Assembly (NCBI GenBank): GCA_000310025.1
Contig: FN647938.1
Span: 557,861 to 621,860 of the forward strand
Reading direction: 5' to 3'
DNA length: 64,000 nt
Source of the DNA: Ectocarpus siliculosus
Lineage: Eukaryota > Sar > Phaeophyceae > Ectocarpales > Ectocarpaceae
Shown: positions 37,501 through 50,293 of the stretch, piece by piece
Position numbering within the stretch: the stretch's first letter is position 1
How the letters are laid out: every line of letters begins with the position of its first letter
Position numbers and translations under genes: made by a program
Notes under the pieces: model-generated
Databases searched by the model: none
What the model was told of the DNA's origin: nothing
The model's input: the letters and a program-made list of their open reading frames with translations, nothing else

Positions 37501-39159
37501 GCGGCGGCTACCTGCGGTTTTCGCGGGTGGCTGCCACTGTGCGGGCGTCGGGGATGCTTGAAGGATGACAAAAAAGCGTCTGCACACACCGTGATGACCA
37601 TCTAGATCCATTCTTTGAGGCGCATGAGCACGAGAGCGTTGAACCATCCTTCTTCCAAAACCACGAATCTCGTATCCTGTTTTTTTTTTTTGTGTGCCCT
37701 TCAAGGTTGATGCTGGGGGCACCGCCGTGTAGTAGTTTTTTTTTGTTTGCCTCTGCCTGCCACCATTGGAGAGGCAAGGCCGGTGTTCTCAACCACCTCT
37801 GGGTTGTTGCTTTTTCATTAGTTGCCGGTGTTCAAGCAGTCTAGAAGCGTTAGCAATCCCAAGCTCGCCGATGATGGATTCCTTCGGGCCTACCCACCCC
37901 ACATGCTCTCTCGCGCCCTCGCCGGTGGTGGCTCGTTCTGAGCCGCCGTCGGAGAAGTCACGAGAGAGCGGGGCAGTCTGAGCGTGGCGGCTGCCTGCGG
38001 TTTTCGCGGGTGGCTGCCGTTCGTCCGGGCGTCTGGGACTCTTGAAGGATGACAAAAAAGCGTCTGTACACATCGTGATGACCATCTAGATCCATTCTTT
38101 GAGGCGCATGAGCAAGAGAGCGTTGACATATCCCTCCCCCGGAACCATGAATATGACCATCTCGTATCCTGTTGTCGGCGTCCGTTCAAGACTCGATGCT
38201 AGGGGCACCACCGTCTAACGGTTTTTGATTTGCCTGTCTGCCACGATGGGAGAGGCGAGGATTTGCAGTGCTTAACAAGGCGTATGTTCTCAACCATTCT
38301 GTTTTGTTGTTTTTTATCATGAGTTTTTTCGGCAGCATTCTCAAAAATAATCACAAGCTTTAGATGATACTCACAAGCTCGCCGATGATGGATTCCTTCG
38401 GGCCTACCCACCCCACATGCTCTCTCTCGCCCCCCCCGATGGTGGCTCGTTCTGAGCTAGCGTCGGAGAAGGCACAAGAGAGCGGGGCAGTCTGAGCGTG
38501 GCGGCTGCCGGCGGTTTTCGCGGGCGGCTGCCGTTCGTGCGGGCGTCGGGGATGCTTTGAGGATGACCAAATAGCGTCTGCACACTCCGTGAAGACCATC
38601 TAGATCCATTCTCTGAGGCATATGAGCACAATAGCGTTGGTCAGTTTTCCCGCTTTTTTTCGTTCGCGGTTTTCTTTTGGGGGGCGTACGTCATGCGGAT
38701 GCTTCTGCTAAGGTCTAGTTGGTTCGAGTGTTATGTTGTAGAGAGAGGACGGCTGGGCTCGGGGAGAAGGGGGGCGCTGTTGATACGGCAACACAAGCCA
38801 ATGGCCTCATTCTTCTTTTTTTTTGCCACGGCATTTCCCCTCGTATTGAATACCATGTGAGCAGTCCCTCTTGCATTTTTTTTGTCTCGGCATCCGTATT
38901 GCACCACACCATGTGAGAAATCCCTCGGCTTTTTGTTCCTGGGCATTCCCTCTTGGCGTACATTTTTCTTCTGTTCCCACCGCAGTACCGGTACTCTGGT
39001 GGCGACGGGCAGCAGCGACTCTACCGCCAAGGTGTGGGACGTGGAGAGAGGGTACTGCACGCACAACTTTCGCGGCCACACGGGCGTCGTCTCCGTGGTT
39101 GCGTTCCACCCGGTGAGAGCAATGACACCGCGCAAGGCGGTCTGCAAGACGACGGGCGA

Positions 39160-39191
<32 letters not shown>

Positions 39192-42100
39192 TCGTTGTTG
39201 TGGTTGTGAGCACGTCGCACATGCAGGAGGGTCTCTGTGCATGCCGTATTAGTAGTTTGCCGAGTGGCTATTACGAGGAGGTGCAGTTGGCAGTTGATTC
39301 CAAGGAGCAGGGTACGTTAACCACCAAGAAGGCCACTGTAGTGACCAAGAAGAAGGGTACAGTAGTACCATAGAGACGAAGGAAAGTACAGCCAGTGGAG
39401 ACCAAGAAGGTACTGTAGAGACCCAGGAGAAGAGTACAGTCAGTGGAGACCAAGAAGGGTGCAGTAGAGACCAAGGAGAAGAGTGCAGTAGAGACAAAGG
39501 AGGGGAACAGCGACATACCTCCGAATTCTCGCAGCAACGCCTCTCTCAGTGGCCAGGCGACTTGCACTTAGGTCAAGCCCGCCTCTCCTGCACGTACTCT
39601 TCCACGATATCGACGCAAAATGTGTAACTTTCCTCAACGCAAATGTTTGGGTCCCGCGCTCTGCTTGTGCTTGGTACGCTCTTGTGTGTTTCCCCCCGGC
39701 TGCTTTTCCACGTGCAACGTGTCGCAACAGGACCCGAAACGCTTGACGCTGGTCACCGGCAGCGAGGACACGACCGTACGAGTGTGGAGCCTCTCGGAGC
39801 AGTCCTGCACGGCCGTCCTGAAGGCACACCTTAGCTACGTGACATCGCTGGCGTTCTTGCCGGGGGGGACCGGGGTGATCTCCGGCGGGCGAGATCGCGT
39901 TCTCAACGTCTGGGCCCTGGACAGGTGGGTTGTTCATTGTGTCCTGTTGAGCTGGGCGGAGTGTGTCGTGATGTTGTTGGTCCGTTCAATCGGTGTCGCG
40001 TGAATGGTGCGCAAATCGGGAAGTAAACCCAGCACAGCAGAGGCAGCAGCATCAGCATCACCAGCATAATCGCCACGACAAAAGTCAAATCGTGAGGCAG
40101 CAGCACGGTTCGTCACCCCAAATTTTTTTCTGCGTTGGGTACAAAGCTGTCACCGTGGACGTGACCTTAAGCACTCACACCACACGAAAATGATTGTGCG
40201 ACAGCCGCCAGCTGTGCCCCCAATGCTTTTTCGCGGTTGGCTGCGACAATATTTCAGCCGGTGCTACATTCGACGTGATAATAGTTGATGACGACAACCA
40301 CATACACATACACACACGAGGACTAATCATCTTCCGTCTTGGGCCGACCACAGCTCTCAAGAGTGCTGTCGGTCATCCTTGGCCCCTTGGACGTCCAAGT
40401 TCCTCGGAGATTTACACCTCCCGACGGCCCCCTCTGTCAATAGTGGGCGGTTGTTTGCGTTGAGGGCCGTTGTCGCTGTTTTCCCACACGACCCCATCCA
40501 ATCACATGGGTGGGGGATACGGGCAGTGACGTCGGATATTTACATAGCAGTTGTATGTGATCGTTCCGGCTTCAAGGACGCCCTTGGTTTTTCTCGAAAC
40601 GTATAGTCTCCCCCAGTACCCCCCACCCCCTACATCGTTTTTACATTCTGCCGGGCACAGGTATACTACCGAAGCCGCCGCTACCCCCTACATTGTTTTT
40701 TTGCATTCCGCTGGGAACCACAGTTTTGACAACAACCAATTCAGGGCACCCGTCAAGCGGGAAGTGCCCTCTAAGCAGGCACGACTCTCATGGCAATCGT
40801 GCAGCAATGCGTGAGAGGAGCGGCATGAGAATCCGCGGTGTATTAGAACATGTGGTTCATTCATGACATGCTTGCGTTTATGCCGGATGTGCTCCGTTCG
40901 TAGGTCGGAGGTGCGAAAGACGTTTCCCGTGTACGAGGAGGTGGAAGGGCTTCAGGTTCTTCCGCAGTCGGAGGAATTTTCTGAGAAATTTCCCGTGTCC
41001 GCCGCAGGCAGCCTCGTGGCGGTCGCGGGCAAGAACGGCGTCGTGAGAGTGTTCTCTCTTGAGGGTACTCTGGTCGAAGCAGCGGCACCGGGAAAAGGAA
41101 AGCACAAGCTTGACCGCGTCAACAAGAAGAACAAAAAGACTGCGTTGCCGGCAGCAAGCGACCGGGATGAAAAAGAGCAGCGGCTGACGTGCCGCTGCGT
41201 GATGACCCAGGACAACGCTTCCGCCTCCCACAGGGCCGGCTACACGTCCCTCCTCCTGGACCCGCGAAGATGTGGTCTACTGGCCGTCACCGCGGACCAC
41301 AACCTCGTCTTGCTCGAGGCTAGCGGCAAACGCCGCCTGGGGGAAACCCCGGGGGCGGCGGCGGCTGTTGGTCCTCTCGGGTCACTGGTTGCCCGGCGGC
41401 AGATCGTGGGATACAACGACGAGGTGATCGATGTGAAGAGCTTCCCCAGCGGCGGCGAGTCAGACGGGGAGAGCTGGGTTGCCGTGGCGACCAACAGCCC
41501 GCAGGTTCGGCTGTTCGAGCTGAGCAGCTTTTCGTGCCGGCTGCTGGACGGACACACGGACACCGTGCTGGCCTTGGACGTGGCACCGGACGGGTGAGCC
41601 GCCCAGCCGCTGTGGTGGTCGTTGGGAACACACATCGCTAGCCTCTGTTTGACTACGGGTGGGTATTTTAAGAGTCGTTGAGGACACGGAACGCTTACTT
41701 CAATTCGTTTTTCTCATGCGCAGTGGGTCTAGGAGTAGTTGAGAGGGCACGGAACGCTAACGTTAATGGCTTGCTCATGCGTTGTGGGTTTAGGACTCTT
41801 CGAGCATACTGGATGATAACCCGCGAACGTTGGACAAACTGAATATTCGTTGTGTCGTCATGTCCGTCGCGACACTCCCCGAATTTCTCGCCCGAATCAT
41901 TATTATTTTTGTTTTCGAGCGAATGGCCCCGAGAAAATGTCGGCTTTCCACGCATTGACACACATGCCTCCTCCAAAAGTTGCCTCGCGAAATATTTCTC
42001 TCTCGTAACCCTTTCCGCCTTCCTCCAAAACTCACCGCCCTCCTACCTCCTCAGGCGGCACCTTTGCACGTCCTCCAAGGACCGCACCTGTCTCCTGTGG

Positions 42101-45100
42101 AACGTCGACCTGGGGGTGCCGGTGGTACGGTGGTCCGGCCACGCCGACTCGGTGGGTGCGGTGGCAGCCTCGCGAAAGCCTGGCCCTTGGAACTCCTCCT
42201 CAACCTCTGCCGCCGGAGGCGCAGCTGCCTTCGTCGTGAGCGGTGCCGCCGACCGCACGCTTCAGCGCTGGGACGTCCCCTGCCGCCCGCTCGCGGCACT
42301 GGAGGGGGCGGCGAGAGACTCTCGGGAGGCGGCTGCAGAGGTAGCGGCGGAGGCAGCGGCGGAAGCCGACGGTAGAGGCAAGGGTGGCGGCGGCGGCACC
42401 GGGGTGTGGACGCCCCCGGCGCCGCTGCTGGAGACGGCGCGGCGGAGCGTGCGCGCGCACGAGCAAGACATCAACTGCGTGGCCGTGTCGCCGAATGATG
42501 CGGTGGTCGCGAGCGCGTCCCAGGACCGCACGATCAAGCTCTGGAAGGCAGCGGACCTGGAGCTGACGGGGGTGCTCAAGGGCCACAAGAGGGGCGTCTG
42601 GAAGGTGAGGCTTGAGCGGAGCTTGTTGTGGGGCCACGAGGGTCTTTTGTTTCGTGTCTAGATGCCCTTGGTATTGCTTCGCGAGCGTAGCGGCGGGAGC
42701 CATCGGAGGATGATCGAGGGGCACAGCTGTTCGGTGCTTGGTCATTTTGCTGTTGTCTTTCAAAGCGCCATGACGTCCTACAACTCATCTCTCCACTGCT
42801 GACGTTGGTTTGATGTAATCAAAACCCCAGGTGGAGTTCAGCCCCGTGGACCGCTGCCTGGCGTCGTGCTCCGGTGATCGCACCGTCAAGCTCTGGAGCC
42901 TCGCGGACTTGTCGTGCCTGAGGACGTTCCAGGGCCACACCGCGTCCGTCCTAAGCGTCGCCTTCGTTAGCGCGGGCGCCCAGGTCGTGTCCGGAGGGGC
43001 CGACGGGCTGGTGAAGGTCTGGACCGTGCGCTCCGATGAGTGCGAGGCTACGCTAGACGCGCACACCGACAAGGTCTGGGCGTTGACCACTGCGGCAGCG
43101 CCGGCGGTGAGGAGACATCGGGATGAGGAAGAGGAGGTGGAAGGCGGAGGAGAGGGGCCGAACGCGGGGATAGTGGTTGTTAGCGGCGGCGCGGACTCGG
43201 TGATTAACGTCTGGAAGGACGTGACGGCTCGAGAAGAGGTGAGGGAGTTGTCGGTGTGCGTTGATGATGCGAACGTGTTTTCTGTTCTTTTTTTTTCGTG
43301 CGCAAGCTATTGTGATGTGACGGTCCTTGGGTGTCCTTGTGGTTTTTGTTTGGCTCTTGATGAGAATCTCTTTCCGGTTGTTTGTGTTTTCCTGGTTCCT
43401 CCTAACCAACCTGGTTCTTCCGCCGCCGCCGCCCCTTGGCTTCTTTACGAAAATGCCATCTCGGGGTTTCCAGGAGAAAGTGATCGCGGAGAGGGAGAAC
43501 GCCCTACTCAAGGAGCAGGAGCTGTACAACCGGCTGAGGAACAAAGAGTATGGGCCCGCCATCGCACTAGCGCTCGAGCTCAAGCGCCCGCAGAAGCTGT
43601 GGGGCGTTCTGAGGGACGCCATGACGGAGGGGATGGGAGAAGGGGGACAAGGTGCCCCGGCGGGCGGCGATGAGGGTGAGTGTATCACAACAGAAGAGAT
43701 GGTTCCCAACCAACGTGCGATGGTGCTGACGAATCGATAGTGGACGTTGTTTAGATCGGTGGCGGAGGGCTCACAAACGGTTACAGCAGGGCTATTCTTT
43801 TTGGGTGCTCTTCCTCAACCGTCCGTACAACTATGCTCGTGTGCAGCAGCGCTTTTATGTTTGCGCTCCCACCCACGTTGCCATCGATAGTGTCATGGAT
43901 GCCCTGAGGACTCTGTCGCTTTCTCTCCTCCTTCGTGGGATATATTCTGCTTCGGCGATGTAGGCACCTTTTGTTGCATGCTATCTTTATTTTAGTTGAC
44001 AAGATATTCCAATACCCGCGGTGCTTTTAATGTTGTCAGAAACGACGACGGAGATGGCATCTCGCCGTTTGGACGAGCACGTGTCCTCCTGGACCATGGA
44101 CACCATCAGCCAGTGCCTGGGGTACTGCCGCGATTGGAACACGAACGCGAGGAAGGCGGTGGTCGTGCACGCCCTCGTGGGGAGCATCCTCCGCTGCGTC
44201 AGCATCGGTTCTCTCAAGGAGCTGCCGGTGAGCAGTGCCTCTGGACCAATGTTTTAGTGTGTACATGCTGTGTCGCGAGACTGCAAGCTTGCGAAGTTGC
44301 TTGTCTGGCTAATTCCAAAGGTGTGTCAACTGAAACGTTGGCGTTCACAAATGGTGAACAAAGCGCCAGGCTAATGTTGTACTTCTACAAACACCATGCT
44401 GGAATAATTTTCTCGCTCCCTGTACTGCTATAGACCTATAGACGGATTTCCTACGGGCTGAGAGCTCACGAGATCGCAGGAAAGGCAATCCTGATGATCT
44501 CGTGAGCCTAGAGCCCTTTTTTCGAGATTTCTCCGCCCGTTGACCTCGCCTCGAAGCGAGACTTGCACTTGCCGATAGCCCTGTGTTGCGAGGGCCTTCC
44601 CGGCGTGCCGCGCGCTCTCGGGGCGGACTGCGTGCAGCGCTAGCGAGGGCAGAAAGTCGCGTCTCCGACATGTACCATGGATCCACCAATCACACCCCGA
44701 TTTCTTGACAGTGCAGGCCACTCATACATACATTCGGCAAGCGGCTGACGTGGATTGTGCGTGTGCGCTGGCTACACACCACACACCCTGCCACACACGA
44801 CAACCAAGCCACCAAGTCTCCGCATGAGACGAGACAAAGTACTCTACTGCTGTAGTGCGTCTCCCTTTTGATCCAGGCGAAAGGCGGGGGGGTGAGCGGC
44901 CAGTGTCGTGCGTACAGCTGTCTGCAAAACTACCCCCGCCCGAGAAAAAAAAAATTGAAATACGTTGTTTGTTCCTCCGTTTCATGGAAATACTTTTTTT
45001 TTTTCCCGGAAATATCTTCTGGATACCTACCGCACTTATTGTAGAGCGGCTACCGGGACATGCTCCGCATCCCACCAACACACACCAACACACGAACTTC

Positions 45101-46804
45101 TACACTCATCTGACTCCCAAAACCCTCTAGCAGAAGATATAGAAATACTACTGCTGCTGCTGTGGGTTTCCATATTTTCATAAATCGGCAGAAAAAGTTG
45201 TCTGCTTTTCTTTGCTTTTGCTTACACACAACGTGCTGCAAACACTAAAAAAACTACCGTATGCATACGTAATGATTTGCGCTGCTTTTCCTCGCCTCCC
45301 GTACGCAACCCCGATTCTCATCACCGACGGCTGTACATCAGATCACATACGAAGACCGCACACCCGAGAAGTAGCGAACTTTATTTAGCTACAACGTCTC
45401 GCTGAGGGGGTGGGTAGCACATGGGAGAGAGGGGGGGAAGAGAGAGAAAAGCTGGTTGCTTGATGTTTATTTCTTAGTTTAATTATTCGACACACTCCCC
45501 CCCCGAGTAACCCCTCTCGTGTCATGAATAGTAGAGCATTTTAGGGGTCGCTCCTCTGTTTTCTTATTGAGACGTTTCTTCTATGGTGTGGCCCAGGTTG
45601 AGCTATTATGTTACGTAACCCTATTTTCCTACTTTTTTCGTGGAAAGTGAGCCTTTGTTTCTGAAAAACAAACTTCTTACTCCGAGCAATTAAATACTCT
45701 GTCCTCCGGCCATCGCGTAACATATGAATATAGTAATTGTGCGTCTCTGCTATTCGAACAAACAAACAAAATTTTCTCTCATTTCAAAACTCCACCCGCA
45801 CACACTTGCCATCGCCATTGAACCTACGAGCGTAGCGGCGACCGCGAAGCGCCCTTGTACTCTGCTACATATTTCCACACGTACGTGCATCGCCAGGATT
45901 GTAATTTGCAGCCCTCTCGACCACCCCTTCGCCCCCCCTCCGCAAATCCCACCCGCAGGGATGTGCGGAGTTGGTACGCGTGTTGCTTCCCTACTCGGAG
46001 CGGCACTTCCAACGCCTGGACCGCCTGCTGCAGTCGTCGTATCTCGTAGAGCACACGCTGGCCTCCATGCAGATGCTTGTGGCCGAAGGCGGTCCTACGG
46101 GTGACAGCAACAAGGCAGCGGCGAGGACACAAACTAACCGTCCCTTGGTGCGAGAGTTGAAACGCCTTCGGGATGGCAAACCCCGACAAGAAGAGGAGGG
46201 AGAGAGTGTAGATGGCGGAGTGGAGAGTGATAGTGAGGGGGGGGACAGGGTTGCAAGCCCGGTGCCTGTGTCCGAAGTTGTCGATGGGCGGGTTGTTTTT
46301 AACGTTAGGGTAGAGAACGGTGGGGCGGGAGACTCGGACAGCGAGGAGGAGGATAGCGATGTGCAGGAAAGTGACGTTGTCATGGGTGACGCGTCGAAGA
46401 GAGATCCAATTGTAGTAGAGGGCGGAGGTGGGGAGGGGTCGGCGAAAAAGCCGAAGAAGAAGCGCAAAAAGAAGTCTTCGTCCGGTGCTCCTGCCCCGAC
46501 GGCTCTCGGACTGGTGGGGCAGCCGGTCGTCGAAGCCGTGGTACCGGCGGCGGGGGCAGAAGAGGTACCAAGTGCCAGTGGTGACAAGAAGGCTCGGAAG
46601 AAGAGAAGAAGGAGCGCTGGTGACGCTAAGAACGTCGCCGGTGCAAGTCCAGCGCTCGTCAAGGTGCAGAAGCAGCCGGTGGGGGCTGTCGTACCCGAGG
46701 AGGGGGGGGCGGTAGCTGAGACGGGCGAGGACGGGGGGGGGTCCGGCAAGAAAAAAAAGAAAAAGAGGTCGGGCAAGGGCAGGCGCAAGTCGACGACAAC
46801 GTAG
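34592..46804 (+). CDS. UTP13: UTP13/TBL3, WD40 subunit of the U3 snoRNP processome (SSU processome)
   Basis: Eleven exons: 34592-34674, 35755-35896, 36350-36495, 38986-39112, 39731-39924, 40904-41593, 42055-42604, 42831-43238, 43474-43675, 44040-44227 and 45959-46804. All joins keep phase, giving 1191 residues. WD repeats fill about residues 28-780. Family hallmarks are the N-terminal GGKVELSRDG, QIVGYNDEVID at about 396, AHEQDINCVAVSPNDAVVAS, LKGHKRGVWKVEFSPVDR and GGADGLVKVWTV. The Utp13 C-terminal domain (about 781-940) includes DWNTNARKAVVVHALVG and LLPYSERHFQRLDRLL. UTP13 belongs to the UTP-B complex and acts in nucleolar 18S rRNA processing (established). The protein is longer than human or yeast forms (about 800-820) because of Ala/Glu/Gly inserts within the WD repeats and a ~250-residue acidic then Lys-rich tail (KKPKKKRKKK), which suits a nucleolar signal. 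Exon 1 was chosen by homology, phase and its GTAAGC donor. Confidence 0.93.
36883..38640. repeat. Four-copy ~0.5 kb direct repeat in UTP13 intron 3
   Basis: Copies begin CTCGCCGATGAT at 36883, 37381, 37864 and 38378 (spacings 498, 483, 514). Each has a ~255-bp conserved core (GGCCTACCCACCCCAC, GGTGGTGGCTCGTTCTGAGC, GATGACCATCTAGATCCATTC) and a variable linker. Two linkers share a GGGGCACCRCCGT word (37716 and 38202). The short antisense frames in each copy, one ending WGG*, mirror one another because of the repeat and are not taken as genes. Confidence 0.85.
39161..39189. repeat. (CTG)n in UTP13 intron 4
   Basis: About nine CTG units running into a GTT-rich stretch, just after the donor at 39113. 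Intronic. Confidence 0.6.
39300..39500. repeat. Short degenerate tandem repeat in UTP13 intron 4
   Basis: Words of the type GTAGAGACCAAGGAGAAGAGT and ACAGTCAGTGGAGACCAAGAA recur about six times. The long minus frame across it (39271-39567) is a Ser/Leu/Thr repeat artefact. Confidence 0.5.
44464..44507. repeat. Intronic hairpin in UTP13 intron 10
   Basis: Arms 44464-44481 and 44489-44507 share GCTCACGAGATC and its reverse complement, with a 7-bp loop and small mismatches. The flanking intron (44228-45958) has no other clear structure. Confidence 0.5.
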
Positions 46805-49105
46805 CCTTGTATCTTGCGTCTTTTGTCTGCTCTGCCATCCTTTTGATGTTGTGAGGGTGATCGTGATAGGTTGGGATAAGGAAGGCGGGACCACGAATTG
46901 AAAGTTGGAGTATTGAGTGGTTTTCTTCAAGTTTTGAGTGCCGTGAGCATTGCTGTCGCGTGAAGCTTGTGCCCTTCGTGTTTTGTGTTCGGGCGAAACG
47001 TACGATGGTGACACGGGCATCACCCGTTCCTTGTTTCAGAATGCACGTTCGCCATCACAGCAAAAGTCTCCTCGCCCGTTCGAGACAGTGCCCGCATCGA
47101 AGGGATGAGTTGAAGTCTTGTCTTGACATCGAAAGGCGAGCTATTTTGCAAAAGGTGTAGGTCTATTTAGTAATTTTGGTGGGGAGTTCTTGTTCTGCCG
47201 GCATCAACTCGAGCCTGCAAGGGCAGGGTGGCAGGCAAGCAGCCTAACTCGTTGCATGCAGCCTTCAGCTTTGTATCTAAGCATATTACCGTTTCTATTT
47301 TGTTCCCTTTTTACGGAACGCGCTACTGCGACTTACTTGATGGTTTCGTCACAAGACCTGGTCCCTCCATACTACCATGTACTCCGTGGGGTATGTATCC
47401 CAACAGCGCTTGATATATACTCCACGACAAGAGGGGCAAGGCGAAGACCATTGTGGTCGCCCACGACCTCCTGGTGTGTCGGCGTCGTGTTGGTACCGAA
47501 TCCGAGGAAAGAAGAGCTATGCCCCACCACCGTATGCCCGCCCAAAAAATAGACACAGCTTCTCTCACTGAAGGCTTCTTCTGGATACACTCGACAGGAA
47601 CGAGGCATGAATACAACACCACGAACAGAGGACCAAACACCTGCAAAATAAGGAAAAACCTTTCTAACAGCGAAAAATCACGCAAAGAGAGCGAACGCAC
47701 AAGCAGGAGAGAGCGCTTAGGATGAAGCCCTCCCCGCTCGGAGATGGCTATCCGAGGGTTGCAGTTGGAAAGAGGAAACGCATACGCGCATCCAAGTCTC
47801 CAGCGATGCTGATATGACTTCTGGTCTAATATCTAGACTAAAACAACTGAGATGCACACTCTGTACGGCAGCAGACACACGAACAGGGCACACATCGCGG
47901 TCGCGGCAGTTTTCTGCCGCTTCTGTTTCGGTATCGTGCTCCTAGTGGGAGAAGGCAACTTGAAGCAGGCTACCCTCGAACAAGCCACACCACTAAAACT
48001 ACCAATTCACAGGAGGAAATCTGACGTGTCGAATAAAATGACGGAACTCTATCATCGGGAGGTTCATCGGCCTAACGAAACCAACAAACACAGTGAGGAC
48101 CAAAAAGGACAAATCAACTCGCCCCAAACGAAGCCCGTGTATTCTACGAACCTAACACCGACATACGAAGAAATACTTCACACGGCTGGGCTACATCTGA
48201 ACGAGGATAGGTGTACATGGCGTAATCAAACAACCTGGGCGCGCACCTTGGACGAGCCAAGAACTTAGTCGCCACGAAAGTTGGAACTGCACGTACTGTA
48301 GTGGTAAAACCGCCTCTCAACACACACCCGGTACATACTCATCCTCAGTATCCCGTCACGATAATTTAGGGAGCAACGCGCAAAAGACCCGTGAGGCAAC
48401 GCGTTTGATTTATCCCGGACGCCCACTCAAGAATTCCACTGCCGCGCCTCGTGTCTATCAACGAAAAACACGGGCCAAATCGGCGCTGTTGCGGGTATCG
48501 CAAATACGCGGCAGATACGTCTATAATAGTCGTAAACAACTACGAACACGGCACGTTGGAACAGCCACAGCTACAAATAGCTCCTCATCCGCCCGAGAGG
48601 AAGCCCACCCCAAACTACAATCACGACGGATGTGCACAAATTACAAGGACGATATATAATACTATTGCGGAAGCAAACTCCTCAGGGAAAAAAACAGTAG
48701 TTTTTACGATCTGTTCCTGACTCTTCCTATCTAAGGCTTCCACGCCCTGTAATTGGTCGAGCGCTCTTTTACTCTCCAGCGCTCTCGCTCTCTCTGTTCG
48801 CTTTCCGAGAACGCGGCTGGGCGCAGCTGCCTTGTCGCCGAGCCCAGTTTTCGGCCACCAGGCCCTCGGTTGCCGTGGGTTGGGTCGGCCATGGGTATGT
48901 GACACGCCCCGTGTGCGGAGCTACGGTTCAACATCCGGTCAGACCTAAAGAGTCACTAAATACCAGAGCGCAACTAGACCTCGAAGAAGGTCAAGCCTGC
49001 CCACAAAAAACTGCCGAGCACGCCGCCCGGGGCACCTCAGTCTCCGCCGTACAACGACAAGACACCTCCACCACTTTGACGCTGGGCTGCCCCCTGCCTG
49101 CCTTT
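46805..49105. other. Convergent 3' flanks, no supported gene
   Basis: Lies between the UTP13 stop (46804) and the stop of the minus gene at 49106, so it holds both 3' untranslated regions. Frames at 47323-47700 (minus, hydrophobic) and 47852-48268 (plus) have no family signature. No repeat was recognised. Confidence 0.4.
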
Positions 49106-50293
49106 TCATCGACGACGCAGGCCAATCAGCAGCACCACCGCGGCCACCGCCACGACGCTGCCCCACCTCCACCTCGGGTCGTCCAAGAGCCCCCCCCCGC
49201 ACCCGCCGTCATCTCCCAACAAGAACTTGCCGACAAGGCCATTGCCCTTGCCACCACCGTACGAGAGGTCGGGGTCTGACCTACTGGTCTCCGCGGAATC
49301 GGAGGACGCCGCGTCCGTTAGCTGCTTACCCCCCCGGGTGCCGTCTCCACCCTCCTCACCTCCAGGCGCCTTGTCTTCCTGTCCAGTTGCTCCCGACAAC
49401 GCCACCTCAGGCTTCGAACCATTGACGGCGTCAGCGTCCGCGGCCGTTGCCTCTGCTACCGTGCACCCATCGGAGGGCGTACCTTGGCGATCGGCGGTGG
49501 CGGCGACAGCAGTAGCTGTCTCCGTTAACCCCGCCACAGCCGGCTCTTCGGGTTTCTCGCAGCAGGCCGTGCTGATGTCGGCCGCGGTGCAGTTGGCCGT
49601 GGCCATCACCTCGTCGGGCGCTACGCCGGCGCAATCCTCTAGCACAAGTGCTGCATCCGGCACGACATTGCGAGGACCCTCGTCTTCTGAGGTGCTCGGC
49701 GCGGAGGGTGCATCATCCAAAGCAGGTGCTGGCGTAGCCTCATCGCTCTCCACCCCGTCTGGCTGCGCTTCGTCATCTCCTACAACTTCCACGCTATCGC
49801 TCTTGACATCCTCGGTCGCCAACACTTCAACTGGTGTTGACTCATCGGAGACGGTTGCGGGGTCACCCTGGGCGGAGTCAGGTGGTGCAGGCGTTGATCC
49901 ATCTTCCCGCTCTTGTTCGTCTCCAGGAACCGATGAACTACCATCAGCCGGCGGAGAAACGGCTGCTGTTTGCTCATCGGATGTGATTGCAGGCGCAGAA
50001 CTAGGAAGCGGTGCAGGCGTCGATCCATCCTCCCGCCCCTCGTCGTCTCCAGGAGGCGTGTTCGACCCGGGGCAATGCTCTTGCTCTACACCCTCTGCCG
50101 CCGTCGCTGCCGCGGATGGTGACTCGCCCTTCAATTCGCCGACTTCCGCCGGTTGTTGGTCCTTCTCGCTCTCGTTCTCGACCGTTTTCGCCAGAAACGA
50201 CGGCGGGTGCCACTCCGCAGCGTCAGCCGAAAGGCGGGGTGACGGTGCGCTTGGGCCTGAAGCCGCGTCGTAGTAGGTGCCCACGCCGAACAT
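49106..50293 (-). CDS. Acidic low-complexity protein with C-terminal membrane anchor
   Basis: A 395-codon frame from the Met at 50293. Most of it is rich in Ala, Glu, Asp, Ser, Pro and Thr, with near-repeats such as GDDEGREDGSTPAP and GDEQEREDGSTPAP. The last ~20 residues form one hydrophobic segment (WGSVVAVAAVVLLIGL) closed by RRR, typical of a tail-anchored protein facing the cytosol. The frame is open for about 20 codons upstream of this Met and encodes a Cys-rich stretch (TPCCCHIPCALPP), so the coding exon may really start at an acceptor near 50350. A phase-compatible first exon occurs at 53090-52915. Family not recognised. The strong Ala/Glu bias and intact frame argue that it is expressed. 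Confidence 0.55.
   Translation of the reverse strand: MFGVGTYYDAASGPSAPSPRLSADAAEWHPPSFLAKTVENESEKDQQPAEVGELKGESPSAAATAAEGVEQEHCPGSNTPPGDDEGREDGSTPAPLPSSAPAITSDEQTAAVSPPADGSSSVPGDEQEREDGSTPAPPDSAQGDPATVSDESTPVEVLATEDVKSDSVEVVGDDEAQPDGVESDEATPAPALDDAPSAPSTSEDEGPRNVVPDAALVLEDCAGVAPDEVMATANCTAADISTACCEKPEEPAVAGLTETATAVAATADRQGTPSDGCTVAEATAADADAVNGSKPEVALSGATGQEDKAPGGEEGGDGTRGGKQLTDAASSDSAETSRSDPDLSYGGGKGNGLVGKFLLGDDGGCGGGLLDDPRWRWGSVVAVAAVVLLIGLRRR

Noticed and set aside
37407-38631. Similar short minus frames repeated in UTP13 intron 3
   Set aside because: They recur because the DNA repeats. They are short, end differently in the linkers and have no start or splice support.
47323-47700. 125-codon hydrophobic minus frame
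   Set aside because: Composition looks like chance translation of AT-rich 3' flank; no splice context or domain.
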